Below are positions 34,307 through 42,883 of a stretch of 64,000 nt of DNA, piece after piece; within the stretch, counting starts at the first letter, position 1; each line of letters starts with the position of its first letter. The position numbers were made by a program, and so were the translations under genes. The notes under the pieces are model-generated. The model did no database searches. It was given only the letters and a program-made list of their open reading frames with translations, and was not told the DNA's origin. Origin of the DNA: Bacteroidia bacterium (GTDB lineage: Bacteria; Bacteroidota; Bacteroidia; J057; JADKCL01). Location: contig JACJYV010000011.1 of NCBI GenBank assembly GCA_020635905.1, forward strand, positions 62,001-126,000, in the 5' to 3' direction.

Positions 34307-36736
34307 TTACTGTCCTGCGCCGGCGCGATTGGATTCGTCTTCGATGCCGGTTTTGCGTTTGCGGGCTTGTTTGACCGTGTTGCGGCCAAAGTTGTAGGAG
34401 AAGTTGGCTTTGAACTGACGGCTTTCCCAGCCGCCTGAGCCTTTCATGTAGAGGCCTCCATAGAGCTGTTCGCCCGACCAGTGCATGCCGTAAAGGGCGT
34501 CGCTGACCGAGAGTTTCAGGCTGCCGTTGCCTTTCCAGAATTGTTTTTGCACCCCCAGATCCACACCCCAGAAAAGGCGGGTTTTGAAGTTGGCGCCCCA
34601 GATGCCGGGCGAGTTGTAAAAGCCCGAGAGCTGGATGGAAAAGTCTTTGGGCAGTTTGAAGCTTTGCTGGTGATAGGCGCTGAAGGAATTGCGGGCCAGG
34701 TTGATGTTTTTGCCTTCAAAATCGGCGATGTTGCGCACCCGGAAGGCGCTCAGGTTGCTGTAGGTGCTCCACCATTTGGTGATCTGGAAGGGATAGCTGA
34801 CCGAAATGGTGACCACTTCCTGGGCCGAAAGGTTGCGGGTGGTGAGGTAGCTGCGGGTTCCCTCGGTGGTGTCCGTGATTTCCGTGAAGAAATCCTGGGT
34901 GTAGCTGTAGCTCAGGGTAGTGTTGAGGGTGTATTTGAAGGTGTGGGTCAGTTGCAGACTGTGGGTGTACTGAGGCTGCAAAAAGGGATTGCCCTGGCGG
35001 TAGGCGAGCTCGTTGAGGTTGTAGCGGAAAGGATTGAGGGCTTCGTAGCGTGGGCGGTCGATGCGGCGGCTGTAATTCAGGCGGAAGCTGTTGTTTTGAT
35101 TGGCATTATAGGTCACGCCGCCCGAAGGAAAGAAGTTGAGATAGTGGCGGTCCACGGTGTCGTTGCCCGTGACCTGGGTGCTGGTGAGGCGACCGACCGA
35201 ATTGGTCTGCTCGGCGCGGATGCCTGCCATCAGATTCCACTTTTTGATCTGCTTCTGGTAGTTGACATAGGCCGCGTTTACATTTTCCCGATAAACAAAC
35301 TGGTTGCTGCGGTCGGTATTGAGGACAAATTCCCCGTTGGTTTTGTCGTAAAAGTTAAAGGTATTGTCGGTGGTGACCAGGGTGTTTTTGATGCCCAGTC
35401 CCAATTTCCCACCCCATAATTTGCGCTCATGGTCCACTTTGAAGGTGGCAATGTCGATGTTGGACGGGGTTTCGTTGCGGAAAGTACGTTCGGTCTGGAT
35501 GAACTGCTCGGTGGGGTCGTAGTAATAATTGGGTTGATTGGAGTAGGCATCGTTGCGGAAGAGCCCGTAATCTGCATCAATGTTGAGGGTGGTGCCGTCG
35601 CCATTGTCGAAGCCGTAGTTGAGGTTGAAGTTGAGGTTGTAGCGATCTGAACGACCGTTATTCTGGCTTTTGAGCACACTGGAGGAGGTCCCGGTGGCTT
35701 CGTCGCCCAGGACGGTGCGGCTGGAATCTCCTGATTCGCGCATGCCCGCGCTTCCGTTGACCATCCAGCCGAGGGTATTTTTGTTGTTGAGGAAAAAATC
35801 CATCCCGCCCTTGAAATTGTGGTTGAAGTTGTCGCTCACCATGTCGCTGCGGCTGTTGAAATACTGGCCGTTTTGCACCCGGTAAAACTCCATCCAGTTC
35901 CAGTTGCGGCCCTGGAAGGCGCTGTAACTGCCGAAGGCATTCAGGAATTTGTTGCGGTAATTGAGGTTGGCCCCGCCTGTGTATTTGGAGAATTTTCCAA
36001 TGGCATAACCCAGATTGGCAGAGCCGTTCACACCCAGGCTTTTGTCTTTTTTGAGGCGGATATTTACGATACCTGCATTGCCCTCTGCGTCGTATTTGGA
36101 GGAGGGATTGGTGATGATTTCGATGGATTCGATCTGATTGGATTGCAGGCTTTTGAGGTAATTGGCGAGGTCAGTGCCAGCCAGGGGAGAGGGTTTTCCG
36201 TCGATCATGACCCGCACTCCGGCTTTGCCCAGGAGCATGATGTTGTCGTTATTGTCGATGATTACGCCCGGGGCTTTGCGCAGCAGGTTGAATCCATCTT
36301 CCCCCACAGCGTTGATGGTGCCCTCCACGTTGAATACGGTCATGTCGGGCTTGACCGTGACCATGGGTTTCTCGGCGGTGATCTGGACGGCCTCTATTTC
36401 TGTCTCGGGGGTGCCCATGCTGATCGTGCCCAGGTCTTTGACTTCGGCTTCGGCCAGGGTGAAAACAGGGGAATTGTAATTTTTCAGTTCGGGGAAGGTG
36501 ATCCGCAGAAAGTAACTTCCCGGGGCCACGCCTGGCAGGGTGAAAAGCCCGTCATCGTCGGTGAAGCCCGCTTTGGCGAGACTGCTGTCGGCGGAGCGAT
36601 ACAACATGACATTCGCAAAGGGCAATATTTCGCCTGTGGGGTCTTTGACCAGGCCTTTGACCGTGGCCGTGTTGATCTTTGCAAATGCGAAACTGAAGGG
36701 AAGAATCAGGGTGATCAGCAGGTAGAATTTTTTCAT
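34307..36736 (-). CDS. TonB-dependent outer membrane receptor with N-terminal regulatory domain
   Basis: An 809-residue outer membrane protein. A signal peptide (1-19) is followed by a carboxypeptidase-like beta-sandwich domain (about 25-110: TVKGLVKDPTGEILPFANVMLY), a plug (about 130-240, IDGKPSPLAGTDLANYLKSLQS and IEIITNPSSKYDAEGNAGIVNI) and a large barrel ending with NFSYNFGRN; it belongs to the outer-membrane beta-barrel (OMP_b-brl) group rather than the SusC group, as no SusD gene follows. Substrate unknown. The gene is single, with the next upstream gene divergent. Confidence 0.85.
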   Translation of the reverse strand: MKKFYLLITLILPFSFAFAKINTATVKGLVKDPTGEILPFANVMLYRSADSSLAKAGFTDDDGLFTLPGVAPGSYFLRITFPELKNYNSPVFTLAEAEVKDLGTISMGTPETEIEAVQITAEKPMVTVKPDMTVFNVEGTINAVGEDGFNLLRKAPGVIIDNNDNIMLLGKAGVRVMIDGKPSPLAGTDLANYLKSLQSNQIESIEIITNPSSKYDAEGNAGIVNIRLKKDKSLGVNGSANLGYAIGKFSKYTGGANLNYRNKFLNAFGSYSAFQGRNWNWMEFYRVQNGQYFNSRSDMVSDNFNHNFKGGMDFFLNNKNTLGWMVNGSAGMRESGDSSRTVLGDEATGTSSSVLKSQNNGRSDRYNLNFNLNYGFDNGDGTTLNIDADYGLFRNDAYSNQPNYYYDPTEQFIQTERTFRNETPSNIDIATFKVDHERKLWGGKLGLGIKNTLVTTDNTFNFYDKTNGEFVLNTDRSNQFVYRENVNAAYVNYQKQIKKWNLMAGIRAEQTNSVGRLTSTQVTGNDTVDRHYLNFFPSGGVTYNANQNNSFRLNYSRRIDRPRYEALNPFRYNLNELAYRQGNPFLQPQYTHSLQLTHTFKYTLNTTLSYSYTQDFFTEITDTTEGTRSYLTTRNLSAQEVVTISVSYPFQITKWWSTYSNLSAFRVRNIADFEGKNINLARNSFSAYHQQSFKLPKDFSIQLSGFYNSPGIWGANFKTRLFWGVDLGVQKQFWKGNGSLKLSVSDALYGMHWSGEQLYGGLYMKGSGGWESRQFKANFSYNFGRNTVKQARKRKTGIEDESNRAGAGQ

Positions 36737-36830
36737 AGGTAGGTTTATAACGGACCTTAGCTGCGATGGTTTCGCAAGTTAAGACTATTTTTTTAGGGAA
36801 AAGTGCTTGTTTTGGTGGGCGGGGAACCGT

Positions 36831-36893
36831 CCACGGTTTACAATTTGCGGTTTACGGTTTATGTTGAACTGTAAACCGTAATCCGTAAACTGT
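36831..36893. repeat. GTAAACCG-type inverted string
   Basis: A CGGTTTACGGTTTA run (36848-36861) followed by TAAACCGTAATCCGTAAAC (36872-36890) forms an imperfect hairpin. It resembles strings at 9138-9178 and 34266-34308 and lies between divergent genes. Confidence 0.55.
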
Positions 36894-36957
36894 TTGTGTG
36901 GAGGTGAACCTTTGCTTAAATTGGGTTTGATTATGGTTTCGTTCGCGGGGCGAACGG

Positions 36958-37497
36958 ATGGTTATGCAGAAGGTCAAAGCCTGGATATTATTTATCGCGG
37001 TTATTTTTACCCTTGCAGTGAACTTTTCAGTTCCTGTGGCAATCTTTATTGCACAGCGCCAGGCATGCAGACTGGTTTCAAGGTCGGCTTCCAACCGCAA
37101 TGTGCAGGTGCTGGATATGGACCTGAATCAATACCTTTACCTGCGCTTCGAACGGTCTCCCAAGGGACATATGGAGTTTTTCTGGCAGAATTATAAGTAC
37201 GATATTTTTGAGACCTGCCACATTGATAACGGTAAAAGGGTGCTGATCACCTGCAAGAAGGACAAGCTCGAAACGTTGGCTTTGCGGGTTATGGACCGTT
37301 TCCGCGAATTGGACCAGGAGGGGCAATCGCACAACACCCTGGCTCAGGGATTTTTTGCTTTTTACTTTACGGGTTCGGGTTTGGGTCTACTGCCTGTATT
37401 TGATTCGACTGATTTAAAGATCTCTCAATACACTTCTGAAATTTATATCAGCCCTCTGGCTGAAGTTCCCGTGCCTCCTCCCCAGGCGCTTTCCTGA
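36958..37497 (+). CDS. Inner-membrane-anchored protein of a TonB receptor operon
   Basis: A 179-residue protein (start at 36958 or the ATG two codons on). A hydrophobic segment near the N-terminus (about 8-30) is followed by a soluble domain with RFERSPKGHMEFFWQNYKYD, a cysteine-containing strand, and a helix LETLALRVMDRFREL. It ends with proline-rich LAEVPVPPPQ. No family recognised. It lies 37 bases upstream of a TonB-dependent receptor on the same strand, so a periplasmic role in the same uptake system is likely. Confidence 0.6.
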   Translation: MVMQKVKAWILFIAVIFTLAVNFSVPVAIFIAQRQACRLVSRSASNRNVQVLDMDLNQYLYLRFERSPKGHMEFFWQNYKYDIFETCHIDNGKRVLITCKKDKLETLALRVMDRFRELDQEGQSHNTLAQGFFAFYFTGSGLGLLPVFDSTDLKISQYTSEIYISPLAEVPVPPPQALS

Positions 37498-37534
37498 ACT
37501 GCATTTATTTTATTTTTCACCTTAATCATTGTTT

Positions 37535-39568
37535 ATGCTACGATGGAAAGCATGGCAATGGCTCCCGGTGTGGTCTCTGCTGATGGCGGCTTTTGGGCCG
37601 GTTATGGGTCAGGTGACCGCTGATTCGTCCGTTAAGCTGGATGAAGTACTGATCTCTGCCTACCGTGATTCCAAACCGCGGGAGAGCAGCATTCACCTGG
37701 AGTCTTTGTCCAAAAGGAACATTGAGCAGCAAGGTTCTTTCAACCTGACCGATGCCATGGCCAGGATACCCGGAGTCAGTCAGCTCTCGACCGGCCCGTT
37801 TATTTCCAAGCCAGTGGTGCGTGGTCTGTTTGGCAACCGTATTCTGGTGCTTCTTTCCGGCCTGCGGTTCGACAATCAGCAGTGGCAGGACGAGCACGGT
37901 CTGGGTTTGTCGGATATGGGCATTGCCCGGGTTGAACTGATCAAGGGGCCTTTGTCTCTGCTGTACGGAACTGATGCCATTGGCGGGGTAATCAACATCA
38001 TCGAGGAGGCAAAAGCCGACTCGGGGGCTCCCCAACTGGATGCAGGGATTGAGTTTCACTCCAATACCCTGGGAGAGACGGTGCAGGTAGGCTATAAGGC
38101 CAACCAGGGACGGTCCTGGTTCCGGCTGAGGGGGGCGGTGAGCAGTCACGCCGACTACAGCGACGGAGATGGTACCCGGGTGTTCAACAGCCGCTTTCAG
38201 GGGTATTTCCTCAAAGGCAGTTATGGTTTCAGACGCAGGAATATGGAATCCCAAAACGATTACACTTTCTCTTTCAGTAATTTTGGGTTCGTATTCGATG
38301 GTCTGGGCCAGACCCAGTCTCAGGATGCCCGTTGGAGCCGCTCTATGACCCAGCCGCACCACATCGTGATGCTCCATATTTTTTCCAGTCAGAATAAATT
38401 TTCGCTTCCCCACTCCCGGCTCGAACTCACAGGCGGACTTCAATCCAACTACCGGGCTGAGGACGAAGGGGGCGGCAAACTGAGTCTGATCATGCACCTC
38501 ATGACTGGTCAGTATGCGTTGAAATGGCGGAAAAATCTGGGCAAGGCGACGGAAATGGTGCTGGCCAATCTGGGCAGTGTGGAAAATAACTCCAACTTCG
38601 GCGGTCGAAAGATCGTGCCAGATGCGTGGATGGGCGAAAGTACGCTTTCTGCTTATTTCAGGCATACAGTGGGTAAGTCGGTGGTTGAGTACGGTGCAGG
38701 CGGTGGTTTCAGGGGAATTAAGACCCTGCTGACCCCCACCGTGAATACGCCGGACAAGGACATTGACCCTTTTACCCAGGGCAGGTGGTTTGGGAATGGG
38801 ATGGCAGGTCTTTGCCTGAATCCGACCCGGGACCTGAGCCTGCGTCTGAATGCGGCGACTGGTGTGCGCGCCCCCAATCTGGCTGAACTGTCGTCCAACG
38901 GGCTGCACGAAGGGATTTACACCTACGAGATTGGTGATCCCACGATGAAAAACGAGCAGAACCTGAATGGCGAACTTGGGCTGGATTACGACCGGAAATG
39001 GTTCAGTGCTTCCGTTTCCGGCTTCGCAAACCTGTTCCGCGGCTATATCTACCTTGATCCCACGGACGAGGACTGGTTTGGCTTTCCTGTATTTCGCTTT
39101 CGGCAGCACGATGCCCGCATTGTCGGGGCAGAGGCGCGGGTGGGGGTGAAACCACCCCTGATTGCGGGACTGGAAGTTTCGGGTACGTGGGCCGGGCTGC
39201 GGGGTACGCTGGATAACGGTGAATTCCTGCCCTATATGCCTGCGCAAAAACTGACCCCGGAGGTGCGCTACACTTTTCGGGGAAGCGGTGGCAGGCGGGG
39301 CTACGCCTTTGTGAATTGCAATTTTGTATTCAGCCAGTTGCTGACGGCCCCCGAAGAGGCTCCAACTGCTTCTTACCAGTTGCTCAATGGCGGTGCAGGA
39401 ATGGAATTTCCCACTCCCAAAGCCATGTACTCCGTGGGCATTGCAGGAAATAATCTGCTGAATCAAACTTACTTCGACCACATGTCGAGGTACAAGAACT
39501 TTGGCCTGAATAACATGGGCCTTGACCTTAGCCTGAATTTTAAAATCACATTTTTACAAAACCATTAA
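37535..39568 (+). CDS. TonB-dependent outer membrane receptor
   Basis: A 677-residue receptor from the ATG at 37535 (a TTG two codons upstream is less likely). After the signal peptide, the plug contains LDEVLISAYR (TonB-box-like), SFNLTDAMARIPGVSQL, VVRGLFGNRILVLLSG and ELIKGPLSLLYGTDAIGGVINI, the typical BtuB/CirA-type plug signature. The barrel ends with a final strand LSLNFKITF. It probably imports a metal complex, cobalamin-like or other small nutrient; the ligand is not predictable. It is flanked by the anchored protein upstream and a lipoprotein 13 bases downstream, giving a three-gene operon. Confidence 0.85.
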   Translation: MLRWKAWQWLPVWSLLMAAFGPVMGQVTADSSVKLDEVLISAYRDSKPRESSIHLESLSKRNIEQQGSFNLTDAMARIPGVSQLSTGPFISKPVVRGLFGNRILVLLSGLRFDNQQWQDEHGLGLSDMGIARVELIKGPLSLLYGTDAIGGVINIIEEAKADSGAPQLDAGIEFHSNTLGETVQVGYKANQGRSWFRLRGAVSSHADYSDGDGTRVFNSRFQGYFLKGSYGFRRRNMESQNDYTFSFSNFGFVFDGLGQTQSQDARWSRSMTQPHHIVMLHIFSSQNKFSLPHSRLELTGGLQSNYRAEDEGGGKLSLIMHLMTGQYALKWRKNLGKATEMVLANLGSVENNSNFGGRKIVPDAWMGESTLSAYFRHTVGKSVVEYGAGGGFRGIKTLLTPTVNTPDKDIDPFTQGRWFGNGMAGLCLNPTRDLSLRLNAATGVRAPNLAELSSNGLHEGIYTYEIGDPTMKNEQNLNGELGLDYDRKWFSASVSGFANLFRGYIYLDPTDEDWFGFPVFRFRQHDARIVGAEARVGVKPPLIAGLEVSGTWAGLRGTLDNGEFLPYMPAQKLTPEVRYTFRGSGGRRGYAFVNCNFVFSQLLTAPEEAPTASYQLLNGGAGMEFPTPKAMYSVGIAGNNLLNQTYFDHMSRYKNFGLNNMGLDLSLNFKITFLQNH

Positions 39569-39581
39569 ACAGAATAATATC

Positions 39582-39995
39582 ATGAAAAATAAATTTGGCT
39601 TAATCGTTTTCGCTTTGATTGCTTTGCTCGCCTTCAACTCCTGTGAGGAAGACGATGACATGCTGAACCCCACCATTCAGTTCAAAACCGGCACGGGCTA
39701 CACCGCCAATGATGCCACCCTGGCAGGCGGTACGGCCGTGAAAATCGGAATTGATGCCGAAAAGGAGGAAGAAAAAGATCCGCTGATCGCTTTCAATATC
39801 TCCCGTTCGGTGAATGGCGGTGCAGACAGCACAGTTTATAACCAAAGCCTGACCGGCACGGATCAGGATATGTTTGAGTACGATTATAATCTTACTCTGG
39901 GCACCACTTCCGGCCAGACTGAAAAGTACACCTTCACGGTGACCAATAAGGATGGTCTGCAGGGCCAGGTTGGTCTGACCCTCACGGTTCAGTAA
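39582..39995 (+). CDS. Small surface lipoprotein of the TonB receptor operon
   Basis: A 137-residue protein with a lipoprotein signal and lipobox FNSC (about 19-22), followed by an acidic linker EEDDD and a single beta-rich domain (TVKIGIDAEKEEE, IAFNISRSVNGG, EKYTFTVTNKDG, VGLTLTVQ) resembling an Ig-like fold. The acidic residues after the cysteine resemble surface-export signals of Bacteroidota lipoproteins. It follows the receptor by 13 bases, and is probably a ligand-binding or accessory surface protein for it. No sequence family recognised. Confidence 0.7.
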   Translation: MKNKFGLIVFALIALLAFNSCEEDDDMLNPTIQFKTGTGYTANDATLAGGTAVKIGIDAEKEEEKDPLIAFNISRSVNGGADSTVYNQSLTGTDQDMFEYDYNLTLGTTSGQTEKYTFTVTNKDGLQGQVGLTLTVQ

Positions 39996-40016
39996 GGTTA
40001 AGATTTTTGTTTTGAT

Positions 40017-40050
40017 AAAAGGGCGGGGCTGAAGGGCTTCGCCCTTTTTT
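40017..40050 (+). terminator. Rho-independent terminator after the TonB operon
   Basis: AAAAGGGCG (40017-40025) pairs with CGCCCTTTT (40040-40048), a perfect 9-base stem, followed by T bases. It sits 22 bases past the lipoprotein stop. Confidence 0.82.
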
Positions 40051-40150
40051 GGTTGGGGTGGTTTGCTCAGAATGAGACAGCCTCCATGCCCTGTCTGTAC
40101 GATTTGATTGGGGGCCTTTGGCCGTGGTTTTTGGTTGGTGGTTCGGGGAA

Positions 40151-40870
40151 TTAAAGGGTGGAAATGAGGTCCATGAGCTGTTTGCGGGCGGATTCGGTCA
40201 GGGGAATTTCGTGGCCTTTGACCCATACGCTGCGGGGCAGAATCTGGTCCACCAGCTTCAGGTTGACCAGGTAGCTGCGGTGGGTACGGATAAAGCCGTG
40301 GCCTTCCAGTTTTTCCCCCACGGTTTTGAGGGTGCTGCTGAGCACGTGTTTTTTGTCGGCGGTGACGAGGCGGGTGTAATTGTCCATGGCTTCGGCAAAG
40401 AGGATTTCTGGAAAATGGACTTTGACCAGGGCGTGTTTGTCTTTGATGAAGAAAAAGTCTTCCTGCTCTGGGCGGGGCGTGGTTTTGGGCTCCTGGCGGG
40501 TGCTTTTGTAGAGGGCAATGGAAATGTTGGAAGCCAGGTCGCGGGCCTGGTAGGGCTTTGAGATGTAGCCTGCGGGTTCGGTCAGTTTGAGGCGTTCGAG
40601 GGTGCGGGTGTCAGAGTTGGAGGTGAGGAAGATGTAGGGTATGGAGAAGGTATGCCGCAGTTGATGGGCCAGGTCGATGCCATCCAGAGCGCCCTGCAAC
40701 TGGATATCCAGCAGGATCAGGTCTGGTTGCTTTTTTTCAATTTCGATGAGGGCTTCGCCCGCACTGGCCGAGATTCCGGCTATCTGATAGCCGTTTTCGC
40801 GGAGGCAGTGGGCAATATGATCGGCAATGAGCGCTTCGTCTTCGACAATGTAAATGCTGGGGGTTTTCAT
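40151..40870 (-). CDS. LytTR-type response regulator
   Basis: A 239-residue two-domain protein: receiver (1-120) with phosphoacceptor Asp55 in LILLDIQLQG, and a C-terminal LytTR DNA-binding domain (about 140-239) with DKHALVKVHFPEILFAEAMDNYTRL and FIRTHRSYLVNL. It overlaps the sensor kinase gene by four bases (ATGA). Such pairs control various cell-surface functions in Bacteroidota; the target here is unknown, although a TonB receptor lies just beyond the kinase gene. Confidence 0.9.
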   Translation of the reverse strand: MKTPSIYIVEDEALIADHIAHCLRENGYQIAGISASAGEALIEIEKKQPDLILLDIQLQGALDGIDLAHQLRHTFSIPYIFLTSNSDTRTLERLKLTEPAGYISKPYQARDLASNISIALYKSTRQEPKTTPRPEQEDFFFIKDKHALVKVHFPEILFAEAMDNYTRLVTADKKHVLSSTLKTVGEKLEGHGFIRTHRSYLVNLKLVDQILPRSVWVKGHEIPLTESARKQLMDLISTL

Positions 40871-42867
40871 GTTCGATTCGTTTGAAAAAAGGAGTCCGGG
40901 GCCCAGTTCAGGCGGGCGCTGAACCCGTCTTCACCGGAAATTTCCAGGGTTCCCCTGAGTTGGCGGGCCAGTGACCTGACCATGGTAAGGCCAAAGTTTT
41001 CGGAAAGTTTGCCTGCAAATCCCACCCCGTTGTCTGAGAGGTGGAGTTCGAGTCTGTTTACCTCAGTTTGCTTTAAGTTCACTAAGATAAGTCCGTTTTC
41101 CCGGCCCTCAAAGGCATATTTGAAGGAATTACTTACCAGTTCATTCACAATGAGTCCGAGGGGAATGGCCTGATCCAGACTGGCGGGTAAGGGCGCAATT
41201 TCTACCCGGGTTTGAATGTGGGGAGTGTTATTGGAGAGTTCGATTTGCTTCACCAGCGCCGGAATGTATTTGCTCAGTTCTACTTTTTCTCCTGTATTTT
41301 CTCCATATAATTGCTTGTGAACCAGAGCCATGGAGGAGACGCGGTCGCGGCTTTGCAAAATGGCATCCCGGGCAGAGGGATCTTTGAGGCTGGAAGCCTG
41401 CAGGTCGAGGAGGTTGTAGATGACCTGGAGGTTGTTTTTGACCCGGTGGTGAATTTCCTTTACCCAAAGCTCTTTTTCTTTCACGGCCTGTTCGGCCAGG
41501 GTACGTTTTTCGGCCTCGAGCCGGGCGGCTTTGCGGTCACCGCGGATCTTTACCACCAAAAACCCAATGCCCAATAAGAGCAGGGCCAGGGCTCCAAGGA
41601 GATAATTGCGCTGCATTTTGCCCCGTTCCAGTTGAATTTCATTGCGTTCCCCCTCCAGAATCTCCTTTTCCAGGTCGAGTGACAGCTTCAGCAGTTGCTT
41701 TTCTTTTTGCTCACTCTGAAATCTTTCCTGCAAAAACCCAATTTCACGTCTGATTTCCAGGTTGCCGAGGCTGTCTTCCATACTTTGTCCCTGGCGGGCA
41801 AATTGCAGGGCAGCCTGGTAATTCTGGCGTTGCTCTTCCCCATTGGCGATGCAAAAACAGGCACTTTTCTGTAATTCGAGGGAACCCATTTCCTCGCCCA
41901 TGTGGAGGGCTAGGCGGCATTTATCTATGCCCTGCTGGTGCTGTCCCATCTGAAGCAGAAAACTACCCTCGGTGAGGACGCTGCCTGCCAGACTGTATTT
42001 ATCCGGTGATTTGCGGTATAATTCCTGATTCTGACGCAGGATTTTCAGGGCCTGGGCGTGTTCTCCGTTGAGAAAAAGGGCCTGAGCCAGAATTCCACGT
42101 GCATGGCCGATTCCCTGTTCATAATTGCCTTTGACTGCCATTTCGAGGGAGATATTGGCCCATTTGATCAGGCTGTCGGTCTTTTTTTCGGCCATGAAAC
42201 TGAGGGCATAGTTGTGGGCCGCATTGGCTCCGCCCTGCAGATCGTGGATTGAGCGGTTGATGTGATAGGATTTAAGGTAATATTTGCGGGCAGTGGGCAG
42301 GTCGCCCTGGGTTTTGTACAGGATGGCGAGGTTGTTGCAGGAGGAGGCCATTCCTTTAGGCATGTCAATTTCTTCCGCGGTTTGGTAAACTTCAGTAAGG
42401 ATTTTGAGGCATTGGGGATATTTTCCCATTTTCTGCAGGGAGGTACCCAGGTTATTTCCCAGGACCACGATTCCTTTTTTCAACCCTGCCTGACGGGCAA
42501 TTTCCAGTCCCTGGGAGAATTCTGCTTCGGCAATGGAATACTGGCTGCGGTTATTGGCGATATTTCCCTTGATTCTGAACGAGTTGACTTCGCCGCGTGC
42601 CCAATTGAGGCTGCGGGATAGTTTGCCAGCCCGGGTGGCCAGACTCCAGGCCGAGTCGGGCAGATTGGGCTCAAGGATTCCAGCCTGGCTAAGGAGGTTT
42701 CCGACGAATATGGTATCCACTTCTTCGTTCTGCGCCGTCAAATGTAGGGGTAGGAAAATCAGGCAGCAAGTCAGGCAAACGGAAAGCCCTAAGGCCCTGA
42801 AAAGGGTCTTAAATTGTGCTCTATCCGGGTTGGGATGAGCCAGAGTCTGTTTTCCGTTCATCCCCAC
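40867..42867 (-). CDS. Sensor histidine kinase with TPR sensor region
   Basis: A 666-residue protein; an ATG two codons in is an alternative start. The N-terminal hydrophobic segment (about 27-45) is followed by TPR-like helical pairs (about 60-380), a coiled coil, a transmembrane helix (LLGALALLLLGIGFLVV, about 430-447), and a HisKA_2/HWE-type dimerisation domain with EIHHRVKNNLQVIYNLL (phosphorylated His in HHRVKN), then an HATPase domain with NELVSNSFKYAF and DNGVGF. It probably senses a periplasmic signal through its TPR region and phosphorylates the overlapping LytTR regulator. Confidence 0.88.
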   Translation of the reverse strand: MGMNGKQTLAHPNPDRAQFKTLFRALGLSVCLTCCLIFLPLHLTAQNEEVDTIFVGNLLSQAGILEPNLPDSAWSLATRAGKLSRSLNWARGEVNSFRIKGNIANNRSQYSIAEAEFSQGLEIARQAGLKKGIVVLGNNLGTSLQKMGKYPQCLKILTEVYQTAEEIDMPKGMASSCNNLAILYKTQGDLPTARKYYLKSYHINRSIHDLQGGANAAHNYALSFMAEKKTDSLIKWANISLEMAVKGNYEQGIGHARGILAQALFLNGEHAQALKILRQNQELYRKSPDKYSLAGSVLTEGSFLLQMGQHQQGIDKCRLALHMGEEMGSLELQKSACFCIANGEEQRQNYQAALQFARQGQSMEDSLGNLEIRREIGFLQERFQSEQKEKQLLKLSLDLEKEILEGERNEIQLERGKMQRNYLLGALALLLLGIGFLVVKIRGDRKAARLEAEKRTLAEQAVKEKELWVKEIHHRVKNNLQVIYNLLDLQASSLKDPSARDAILQSRDRVSSMALVHKQLYGENTGEKVELSKYIPALVKQIELSNNTPHIQTRVEIAPLPASLDQAIPLGLIVNELVSNSFKYAFEGRENGLILVNLKQTEVNRLELHLSDNGVGFAGKLSENFGLTMVRSLARQLRGTLEISGEDGFSARLNWAPDSFFQTNRT

Positions 42868-42883
42868 AGTTCTGGTTTAGGGG

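Noticed and set aside
37538..39481. Long open frame (647 codons) on the strand opposite the TonB receptor
   Set aside because: It mirrors a gene with a clear TonB receptor sequence, has no recognisable domains, and shows the composition of a shadow frame.
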